This document shows positions 41,841-48,354 of a DNA stretch of 64,000 nt, one piece after another. The notes under the pieces were generated by a model. It ran no database searches, was not told the origin of the DNA, and worked only from the letters and a program-made list of their open reading frames with translations. Position 1 is the stretch's first letter, and the number at the start of each line of letters is the position of its first letter. The stretch is from Gammaproteobacteria bacterium (GTDB lineage Bacteria; Pseudomonadota; Gammaproteobacteria; Burkholderiales; Rhodocyclaceae): positions 318,762 through 382,761 of the forward strand of contig JAHJPX010000006.1 of the NCBI GenBank assembly GCA_018819515.1, written 5' to 3'. The translations under genes and the position numbers were made by a program.

Positions 41841-42448
41841 GCGACGACATCGTCGATCTTGTCTTTGCGTTGCACGGCGAGGCGGTAGCGCAGGAGTACG
41901 CCGATATCCTGTGGCGTGCCCTGCAATCGAAGCTGCCCTGGCTGGCCGACGAAGCGGCTGCCGGTGTGCACCCGCTGGGCGGCGTCAGTTCGGGTGACAA
42001 GGAACTCTATCTGACACGGCGCGCAAAGCTCATCCTGCGTCTGCCGGCAGAGCGTGTCGAGGCGGCGCGGGCGCTTTCGGGCGCCAGGCTCGACCTGGGC
42101 GGCAACGTCGAAGTGGGAGCGGCCCACGAGCGGCCCCTGTCGAAGATAACGACGCTGTATTCTCCCTTCGTTACCGTCGGGACCGCGGTCGAGGATGATT
42201 TTTTCGCTATCTGTGGTGCCCGGTTGCGGGAAGTCGGCATCCCGGCGCAGTTGGTCTGTGGTAAGGCCCATACCGGCCGTGGGCAGGGCGAGGATGTCTG
42301 GCGGGGTTACAGCCTGATGCTATTTGGGCTTAGCATTGACAATTCGCTGCGCGTGCAGCGGGAAGGCCTTGGTGGCGAGCGCAAGCGGGGTTGCGGCATT
42401 TTCATCCCGCACAAGTCGATTGCCGCCGTCGGCGAAATCAGCAACTAA
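41837..42448 (+). CDS. Orphan Cas6/Cmx6-like RAMP protein
   Basis: 203 aa from GTG 41837. The start VDLVFALHGEAVAQEYADILWRALQSKLPWL, a middle GVHPLGG ... LYLTRRAKLILRLPAERVEAARALSGARLDLGG, and the glycine-rich end REGLGGERKRGCGIFIPHKS follow the pattern I know for type I-MYXAN Cas6/Cmx6 proteins (ferredoxin-like RAMP folds that cut CRISPR RNA). No cas gene or CRISPR array is in the window. It lies between a 72-aa gene and a tandem TusA beside dsr, so a role in sulfur metabolism or RNA handling linked to it is possible. Family call from memory of motifs. Confidence 0.65.
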   Translation: MSDDIVDLVFALHGEAVAQEYADILWRALQSKLPWLADEAAAGVHPLGGVSSGDKELYLTRRAKLILRLPAERVEAARALSGARLDLGGNVEVGAAHERPLSKITTLYSPFVTVGTAVEDDFFAICGARLREVGIPAQLVCGKAHTGRGQGEDVWRGYSLMLFGLSIDNSLRVQREGLGGERKRGCGIFIPHKSIAAVGEISN

Positions 42449-42462
42449 AACAGGAGAAAGAG

Positions 42463-42945
42463 ATGTCCGACACCCCCGCAGTCACTATCGATCTGGCCGG
42501 CATGCCCTGCCCGGCGCCGCTGCTCGGCGCCAAGAAAATCATCGACGACCTGCAAGCCGGCCAGACCATGGTTCTGCTCTCGGACTGCCCCGGCACCGAA
42601 GACGATTTGTTCGCCTGGTGCAAATTCACCGGCAACGAACTGGTCAGCAACCTCAAGCAGGCCGATGGCAAGACCGCCTACACGCTGAAGAAAGCCGGCG
42701 GCGCCCAGACAACGCCCATCGCTCACGTTACCCTCGACATGCGCGGCGTTTCCTGCCCCGGCCCGATCCTTGAGGCAAAGAAGCTGCTCGACGGCATGAA
42801 AGCCGGCGAGATCCTGCAGCTGGTCAGCGACTGCCCAGGTTCGGTGGCCGATATCGAATCCTGGAGCCACAGTGCTCCGGTAGAACTGCTGGCGACGCTG
42901 CCCATGGCACGCGGCGCCCACGAGTTTTATCTGCGCAAGAAGTAA
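42463..42945 (+). CDS. Tandem TusA-like sulfur-carrier protein (two TusA domains)
   Basis: 160 aa from ATG 42463 with CAGGAGAAAG upstream. Domain 1 (about 7-75) has LAGMPCPAPLLGAKK; domain 2 (about 86-158) has MRGVSCPGPILEAKK. Both keep the active-site Cys of the CPxP/CPGP motif, and both have a second Cys in the following strand (SDCPG). Single-domain TusA carries persulfide sulfur to DsrEFH. A covalent dimer with two carriers could pass sulfur internally or deliver two sulfurs. The dsr neighbourhood supports a sulfur-trafficking role. Confidence 0.88.
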   Translation: MSDTPAVTIDLAGMPCPAPLLGAKKIIDDLQAGQTMVLLSDCPGTEDDLFAWCKFTGNELVSNLKQADGKTAYTLKKAGGAQTTPIAHVTLDMRGVSCPGPILEAKKLLDGMKAGEILQLVSDCPGSVADIESWSHSAPVELLATLPMARGAHEFYLRKK

Positions 42946-42978
42946 CCTTCCTGAATATCAAACAAGAGGAGACGATTC

Positions 42979-43311
42979 ATGAGTTACGTTATCGGTGGTG
43001 TGGAAAAAGAAGTCGATGAATATGGCTTTTTGCTGGAGCCGGATTTCAGCGACGAGGCGGTGCAGGTGATCGCCGCCGCGGAAGGCATTGAACTGACCGA
43101 CAACCACATGACCATCATCAACTACTTCCGCGACCAGTATCGCGATGAAGGCCATACTCCCAACTTCCGCAACTTCATGAAGGACATGGCCGATATCCTG
43201 CCGGACGTCGATTCCAAGCAGATGTACGACCTCTTCCCGCACGACGGCCCGGCCAAGCAGGCAGTGAAGATTGCCGGTTTGCCGAAGCCTTACGGCAAGG
43301 GCGGTTACTGA
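42979..43311 (+). CDS. DsrC-like protein lacking both redox cysteines (RspA-like)
   Basis: 110 aa, the same length as DsrC, with GAGGAG upstream. Clear DsrC fold: GVEKEVDEYGFLLEPDFSDEAVQVIAAAEGIELTDNHMTIINYFRDQYRDEG and the C-terminal arm AKQAVKIAGLPKPYGKGGY. Where DsrC has Cys98 and Cys109 this protein has Val96 and residues of KGGY, so it cannot form the sulfur-carrying disulfide. Cys-less DsrC paralogues have been proposed to be regulatory. The final codons are part of a 19-bp hairpin. Fourth gene of the accessory operon. Confidence 0.88.
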   Translation: MSYVIGGVEKEVDEYGFLLEPDFSDEAVQVIAAAEGIELTDNHMTIINYFRDQYRDEGHTPNFRNFMKDMADILPDVDSKQMYDLFPHDGPAKQAVKIAGLPKPYGKGGY

Positions 43312-43340
43312 CCCGCATGGGATGCGGGTCAGTAACCGCC
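43300..43340 (+). terminator. 19-bp perfect hairpin overlapping the end of the DsrC-like gene
   Basis: The arms at 43300-43318 and 43322-43340 are perfectly complementary with a GGG loop. The left arm contains the last four codons and the stop. There is no clear T-tract (TTGAGGG follows), so it may be a processing or stability element as much as a terminator. Confidence 0.6.
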
Positions 43341-43373
43341 TTGAGGGCGGCGGTGATGGCCCGCCCCTCCCAG

Positions 43374-43391
43374 CCTCCCCTCGCGGGGAGG
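43374..43391 (+). other. GC-rich hairpin and partial GC-rich element in the 43312-43521 gap
   Basis: CTCCCCTCGCGGGGAG forms a short palindrome. Further on, 43476-43495 reads CTCGCCTTGGGGCGGCCCGG, the same as the 3' part of the nuo intergenic element, so a degraded copy lies just before the next gene. Confidence 0.5.
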
Positions 43392-43521
43392 AGTCTTCTT
43401 CTTCGCTTCGCTCGCCGGTTACGGGGTACTTCGATCAAGCGTGAGTACGGTTGCGCCTCCGGCGCGTGCCGACTCGCCTTGGGGCGGCCCGGCGGCAAGA
43501 CTACTCAGTAGGGCGGTATTC

Positions 43522-44127
43522 ATGGCTGTTCGCATTCGATCCCGTTTCCACACCGAAGGCCAGCGTTCCGCCGCGACGCTGGCGTCGGTTGTCGCCGTGC
43601 TGGCCTGGAAGCTGGCCATCGAGTCGCTCAACCGCATGCGCAAGGCCGACTACGACATCGATATCGGTCGGCCGTATTTCGATTTCGTCTGCGATTTCAT
43701 GATCTTCATGGCCATGGCGGCCGACCGGATCGCTTACATGAAACTCGACGGCGAACGTCGCGCCGAGTTTACAGCGGCGCTTGGCAAGCGCATGGCCGAA
43801 ATCGTAGAGGACAACAATGAAATGCTGCTCGGCGTCGCCCAGCCGGGCGAGTGCCAGCGTCATTTCGTCGATCTCTTCAATCGCCGTAGTGCCGACTATG
43901 CCGAGTTCGACTACGGGCCCACCGGCCCCGACTTCGGCTTCAAGCGCTACTTCGCGGCCTGTCTGCGCGAGGGGCTGCCGGAAAAGGACCGTCTCTGGGT
44001 CGTCGACCAGGTGATGGAGATCGAGGTGCCCGATGCGCTCAAGGCGCTCGACAAGACGCTGGCGGGGCTTTTCGGCGGCGGCGAAAAGCCGTCCGGGCGT
44101 GTTCGGCGGGCCGTGGCCGGCGACTGA
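43522..44127 (+). CDS. Hypothetical protein in the accessory sulfur operon
   Basis: 201 aa from ATG 43522 (the open frame starts at 43441 but that part derives from repeat sequence). Mostly helical: ATLASVVAVLAWKLAIESLNRMRKADYDIDIGRPYFDFVCDFMIFMAMAADRIAYMKL. The first hydrophobic stretch may be a helix in a bundle rather than a membrane segment. ECQRHFVDLFNRRSADYAEFDYGPTGPDFGFKRYF follows, and a basic Gly-rich tail. No known motif recognised. The next gene begins 1 bp after its stop. Confidence 0.75.
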   Translation: MAVRIRSRFHTEGQRSAATLASVVAVLAWKLAIESLNRMRKADYDIDIGRPYFDFVCDFMIFMAMAADRIAYMKLDGERRAEFTAALGKRMAEIVEDNNEMLLGVAQPGECQRHFVDLFNRRSADYAEFDYGPTGPDFGFKRYFAACLREGLPEKDRLWVVDQVMEIEVPDALKALDKTLAGLFGGGEKPSGRVRRAVAGD

Positions 44128-44128
44128 G

Positions 44129-45007
44129 ATGTCCGCCTTCGACCTCGACGATGCCGGCGCATACGCGGAATGGCGCCAGCTCAAGCTCGATACCGCACCG
44201 CGTCGCATCGAGGATGTGGTGGTCGAACTCGGCGATCCGCGACGGCTGACTTCTGCCGAACGCGACCAACTGCTCGCCCTGAACGCGACGGCCAACATGG
44301 CCGTCTATGTCGGAAAGACCGGACATGATCCGGACAAGGAAATCCCGCGGCAACTCGGCGCGCAGCTTGGGCTGAAGACGCTCGATAGTCACTGGCTGAC
44401 CGACGATGACGCCATATCGCCCATTTCCGTGCGCGGTGCCGAAGTGCGCGGCGAGCGCCGCGAGTTCATACCCTATACCGACAAGCCGATCCGCTGGCAC
44501 ACCGACGGCTACTACAACGCGCCGGAACGCACCGTGCGCGGCCTGATCCTCCATTGCGTCGACAGTGCTGCGGCGGGCGGCGAGAACCAGTTGCTCGACC
44601 ACGACATCGCCTACATCCTGCTGCGCGACGAGAACCCCGATTTCATCCGTGCCCTGTCGGCGCCCGATGCGATGACCATCCCGGCGCGCACCGACGACCA
44701 AGGAGTCGCCCGCGCCGAACAACCCGGGCCGGTGTTTTCCGTCGATTCGCGCGGCAAGCTGCACATGCGCTATACCGCGCGCACCGTCAGCATCGCGTGG
44801 AAGGACAATGCCGCCACGCAAGCCGCCAAGGCCGCGCTGGAGCGCATCCTTGCCAATCCGACGCCCTGGACCCTGCACGGCCGCCTCGAACCCGGCATGG
44901 GTCTGGTCTGCAACAACGTTCTCCACGACCGCGCCGGCTTCACCGAAACGCCCGACCGCCGCCGCCTGCTCTACCGCGCTCGCTACTACGAACGCGTCGG
45001 CGGTTGA
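44129..45007 (+). CDS. TauD/TfdA-family Fe(II)/2-oxoglutarate-dependent dioxygenase-like protein
   Basis: 292 aa from ATG 44129. The jelly-roll iron-binding facial triad is visible: HTD in IRWHTDGYYNAPERTVRGLILHCVD (about residues 119-121) and the distal His in GLVCNNVLHDRAGF, followed by RRRLLYRARYYER, which carries the 2-oxoglutarate-binding Arg. Family members hydroxylate sulfonates, sulfate esters or other substrates and often release sulfite or aldehydes. Co-location with dsr-accessory genes would fit an organosulfur substrate, but the substrate is unknown. A bidirectional terminator follows. Confidence 0.85.
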   Translation: MSAFDLDDAGAYAEWRQLKLDTAPRRIEDVVVELGDPRRLTSAERDQLLALNATANMAVYVGKTGHDPDKEIPRQLGAQLGLKTLDSHWLTDDDAISPISVRGAEVRGERREFIPYTDKPIRWHTDGYYNAPERTVRGLILHCVDSAAAGGENQLLDHDIAYILLRDENPDFIRALSAPDAMTIPARTDDQGVARAEQPGPVFSVDSRGKLHMRYTARTVSIAWKDNAATQAAKAALERILANPTPWTLHGRLEPGMGLVCNNVLHDRAGFTETPDRRRLLYRARYYERVGG

Positions 45008-45030
45008 TTTGCCGGCTTTCACCGCCTGCT

Positions 45031-45055
45031 CGGCGTACCGCCACGGCTGACTTTT
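45031..45055 (-). repeat. 25-bp dispersed repeat, copy 4 (intergenic)
   Basis: Reverse-strand copy with core GTCAGCCGTGGCG and GTACGCCG after it, AAAA before. It lies between the dioxygenase gene and the terminator. Confidence 0.7.
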
Positions 45056-45076
45056 CGCGGGGAAGCTCGCCACCAA

Positions 45077-45106
45077 ACAAAAAGCCCGGCAGTTGCCGGG
45101 TTTTTT
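45077..45106. terminator. Bidirectional Rho-independent terminator
   Basis: CCCGGC (45085-45090) and GCCGGG (45095-45100) flank an AGTT loop, with an A-rich run on the left (45077-45083) and TTTTTT at 45101-45106. It can stop both the accessory sulfur operon and the convergent ribonucleotide reductase gene. Confidence 0.88.
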
Positions 45107-45125
45107 GTTTCCGCCGAAGGCGGCG

Positions 45126-48011
45126 TTAGCCGCAGGCGCCCACCGCGCCGCAGGCGGTACAGAAGTCGCAGCCGTCCTTGCGGATCACGGTCATGTTGCC
45201 GCATTCGGCGCAGCGCGAACCCTGGGTGACGGCGATGCCGCCGCTCTTGCTGTCGTGGGGCGTTTCGAGGATGCCCATCTCGCGCGTTGGATAGCCGTCC
45301 TCGTCGAGGATGCGGAGCATGGTGTAGCGATGCATGATCAGTCGGGCGATGTAGGCGACCGTCGAGGGCCAGTTCTGCTGTTTCTGGCTGCCCGGCACGC
45401 GCGCCATGAAGTCGCCTAGCGGCTCGGCGTAGTTGGTGAGCTTGCGCAACTTCATGCCGATCCAGGCCGGATCGAGGACGCGCATGTCGAGGGACAGCAG
45501 TTTGGTCAGGCCGTCGAGGGCACGCGGGTAGTTGCCGGAAAGCCAGACCGAATAGGGTCGTGTCACGCCGTCCGGCAGGGTGATTTCCTTCAGTCCGAGC
45601 ACGAATTCCTCACCCGCCGCCGGGTTGACGATATCGACCGTCCAGGACAGCGTGCCGTCGGTGCCGGTCTTCGGCTCGTCGCGGCTGAACATGGCGTCGA
45701 GTACCGGTGTCGGTCCTTCGCCTTCCAGGGCGCCCAGTTGTTCGCAGCGGTAACGGATCACTTGCGCCGTCGCGGCGACCGATCCCGGCATCAGCTTCTT
45801 TTCGCCGAGCGGCGGGAAGGGCATTTCGAAGGATTCTTCGCCGACCGTGCGGGCCAGTACGTCGAGTTTGAGCTTGAGGAAGGCCTTGTCATTGGCGCGC
45901 ATGTCCATCGACAAGGTTTTTGCGACGGCACCCAGACCACGCGGCTGCTCGGTACCGTTGACCCATACTTCGAACGGCAGCGGACGGTTGTGGCCATTGT
46001 CGGCCTGACCGACGAACAAGGCGAACTCCCCGTGCGGCGTCTCGATCATGTAGGTCCACGCGGTGTTGCCGTCGGTCAGGCGCGGCCGTCCCGGCCAGCG
46101 CAACGAGGCCAGCACTGGCGCGGGCAGGGAGCCAATGGACATGCGCTTGTTGGTGCCGTCCATGGTGACGTCCTGCGGCTGCTTTTGTCCGCTACTTCCC
46201 GAGTCGACGGAAAGCACTGCGCCCAGCACCTTGTTCGGGCGGTACGTCGCCAAGCCTTTGAGGCCGGCTTTCCAAGCGTCCAGATAAAGCCCTTCGAAGT
46301 CGGCGTACGGGTAGTCCTCGGGAACGTTGACGGTCTTGGAAATGGCCGTGTCGATGAAGGGTGCGACTGCGGCCACCATGTCCTTGTGCGCCTGGGCGGA
46401 AATGGCCAGCGCGGTGACGAAGTAGTCGGGCAGTTGGCTCACGTCTCCGCCCATGTGCTTGTACAGGCGCCAGGCGTAGTCTTCGACCGCATACTCCTTG
46501 AAAGTGCCGTCGACCATGCGCTTCTTGCGCGTGTAGGTCCAGGAGAAGGGGGGTTCGATTCCGTTGGACGCGTTGTCGGCAAAAGCCAGGCTGATGGTTC
46601 CGGTGGGGGCGATCGAAAGCAGGTGCGAGTTGCGCAGGCCGTGCTTGCGGATCTGGTCCTTGATCTTGGTCGGCAGGCGCGACGCGAAGTTGCCGCCGGA
46701 AAAGTAGAGGTCCGCATTGAAGAGCGGGAACGGGCCACGCTCCTTGGCCAGTTCCACGGAGGCGAGATAGGCGCGATCGCGCATGTATTCCGAGATATTT
46801 CCAGCCACGGCGCGTGCTGCATCGGTGTCGTATTTCTGGCGCAGCATGATCAGCGCATCACCGAGGCCGGTAAAGCCGAGACCGATGCGGCGCTTGGCCT
46901 GCGCCTCAGCATGCTGCTGCGTCAACGGCCAGCAGGTGACGTCGAGCACATTGTCCAGCATGCGCACGCAATCGTCGATGACGGTGCCAAAGCTCTCATA
47001 GTCGAATGCGGCATCATCCTCGAACGGGTGCTTGACGAACCGCGTCAGGTTGATCGATCCGAGGCAGCAGCAACCATAGGGAGGCAGGGGTTGCTCGGCG
47101 CACGGATTGGTCGCTTCGATCGTTTCGCAATAATTCAGGTTGTTGTCGCGATTGATGCGATCGAGGAACAGGATGCCTGGCTCGGCGTGGTCGTACGTCG
47201 AGCGCATGATTTGATCCCAGAGCTCGCGGGCCTTGAGCTTGCGGTATACCCACAGGCCATCTTCGCGCTTGTAAGCGCCGGCCTGCCTGATATCGGTGCA
47301 AGGTTCTGCCCGGTGGGTAAGTTCGATGTCGCCGTCGGCTTCGACGGCCGACATGAAAGCGTCGGTGACGCCGATCGAAATATTGAAATTGGTCAGGTCG
47401 CCGCCGTCCTTGGCGTGGATGAAGGTCTCGATGTCCGGGTGGTCGCAGCGCAATACGCCCATTTGGGCTCCGCGCCGGCTGCCGGCCGATTCCACGGTTT
47501 CGCAGGAACGGTCGAATACCCGCATGTAGGAAACCGGGCCGGAGGCGCGCGACTGCGTTCCCTTGACGTGCGCGCCGATCGGCCGGATGGTCGAAAAGTC
47601 GTAGCCGACTCCGCCCCCGCGGCGCATGGTCTCGGCTGCCTGCAGCAGGGCGGTGTAGATGCCCGGACGATCGTCGACGATTTCGGAAATCGAGTCGCCT
47701 ACCGGTTGAACGAAGCAATTGATCAGCGTGGCGCACAGGTCGGTGCCTGCCGCCGAATTGATGCGGCCGGCGGGAACGAAGCCGTTCTCCTGGGCATCGA
47801 GAAAACGCTGCCGCCAGAATGCGCGTTTGTCTTCCTGCTCGATTGATGCCAGTGCCCGGGCCACGCGTTCGCGTACGTCGTGGACGCTGCGCTCGTTGCC
47901 TTTGGCGTATTTCTCCAGCAGTACTTCGCCGGAAATCTCCTGTGGAAGGGGCAAGCCCATTTGCTGGATGGGTACGATGTCTCCGCCGGAGATCGGGGTT
48001 TCTGTCGTCAT
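45126..48011 (-). CDS. nrdJ: Adenosylcobalamin-dependent class II ribonucleotide reductase
   Basis: 961 aa from ATG 48011 (the open frame to 48122 crosses the leader and is rejected). Class II features: LINCFVQPVGDSISEI, TMRRGGGVGYDFS, the NPCAE active-site motif in ETIEATNPCAEQPLPPYGCC, SLLSIAPTGTISL-like SHLLSIAPTGTISLAFADN. Two TSCPD-like modules follow (about 690-770 and 830-900), and the C-terminal CAECGNMTVIRKDGCDFCTACG looks like zinc knuckles plus the redox cysteines. It reduces ribonucleotides to deoxyribonucleotides using B12, with or without oxygen. It is the only RNR in the window; an NrdR-type box lies upstream. Confidence 0.95.
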   Translation of the reverse strand: MTTETPISGGDIVPIQQMGLPLPQEISGEVLLEKYAKGNERSVHDVRERVARALASIEQEDKRAFWRQRFLDAQENGFVPAGRINSAAGTDLCATLINCFVQPVGDSISEIVDDRPGIYTALLQAAETMRRGGGVGYDFSTIRPIGAHVKGTQSRASGPVSYMRVFDRSCETVESAGSRRGAQMGVLRCDHPDIETFIHAKDGGDLTNFNISIGVTDAFMSAVEADGDIELTHRAEPCTDIRQAGAYKREDGLWVYRKLKARELWDQIMRSTYDHAEPGILFLDRINRDNNLNYCETIEATNPCAEQPLPPYGCCCLGSINLTRFVKHPFEDDAAFDYESFGTVIDDCVRMLDNVLDVTCWPLTQQHAEAQAKRRIGLGFTGLGDALIMLRQKYDTDAARAVAGNISEYMRDRAYLASVELAKERGPFPLFNADLYFSGGNFASRLPTKIKDQIRKHGLRNSHLLSIAPTGTISLAFADNASNGIEPPFSWTYTRKKRMVDGTFKEYAVEDYAWRLYKHMGGDVSQLPDYFVTALAISAQAHKDMVAAVAPFIDTAISKTVNVPEDYPYADFEGLYLDAWKAGLKGLATYRPNKVLGAVLSVDSGSSGQKQPQDVTMDGTNKRMSIGSLPAPVLASLRWPGRPRLTDGNTAWTYMIETPHGEFALFVGQADNGHNRPLPFEVWVNGTEQPRGLGAVAKTLSMDMRANDKAFLKLKLDVLARTVGEESFEMPFPPLGEKKLMPGSVAATAQVIRYRCEQLGALEGEGPTPVLDAMFSRDEPKTGTDGTLSWTVDIVNPAAGEEFVLGLKEITLPDGVTRPYSVWLSGNYPRALDGLTKLLSLDMRVLDPAWIGMKLRKLTNYAEPLGDFMARVPGSQKQQNWPSTVAYIARLIMHRYTMLRILDEDGYPTREMGILETPHDSKSGGIAVTQGSRCAECGNMTVIRKDGCDFCTACGAVGACG

Positions 48012-48129
48012 CTTTTTGGTCCGATAGGGTGGAAGAGTATGTGGCGCGGAAGCGATGGAGGGCAAGCATATCCCTGTCTTTCGAAGATTGGAAGTGCCAT
48101 TTTCAATGTTACGTAAAAACAATAAGTTA

Positions 48130-48177
48130 TAGAGTTGTCTAGTGGTTGAGCAAGTGACATGCCACTATATATAGTGG
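48130..48177 (-). promoter_or_regulatory. NrdR-type box(es) upstream of the class II RNR
   Basis: CCACTATATATAGTGG at 48162-48177 is a perfect 16-bp palindrome close to the NrdR consensus ACAcTATATATAGtGT. A weak second box (right half TCTAGTGG at 48138-48145) has its centre 32 bp away, the usual spacing for NrdR pairs. Repression of nrdJ by NrdR-ATP/dATP is inferred; nrdR itself is not in the window. Confidence 0.7.
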
Positions 48178-48239
48178 GTCTCAAAATCGGGAAAATCGAG
48201 TCGATTCAGGGGGTTGGCTGCCGTACAATTCTTCCCGGC

Positions 48240-48315
48240 GCCGGCATAGCTCAGTTGGTAGAGCAACCGCCTTGTAAGCGGTAGGTCGTCTGTTCGAGTC
48301 AGACTGTCGGCACCA
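48240..48315 (+). tRNA. tRNA-Thr (anticodon TGT)
   Basis: 76 nt with encoded CCA. The acceptor GCCGGCA (48240-48246) pairs with TGTCGGC (48305-48311, one G-U). The anticodon loop CTTGTAA has TGT at 48273-48275 in stem ACCGC/GCGGT. The T arm is GTCTG/CAGAC with TTCGAGT. Confidence 0.97.
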
Positions 48316-48354
48316 ACCCGCCCCGTCACGAATGGCGGCCGCTACAATCGGTGC

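Noticed and set aside
41837..42448. CRISPR array near the Cas6-like gene
   Set aside because: No regularly spaced direct repeats of 24-40 bp were seen on either side or elsewhere in the window.
45738..47846. 702-codon plus-strand open frame opposite nrdJ
   Set aside because: Antisense shadow of the ribonucleotide reductase gene.
48012..48160. Cobalamin riboswitch in the nrdJ leader
   Set aside because: No B12-box-like GCCACTG motif with surrounding stems was recognised; a covariance search would be needed to exclude it.
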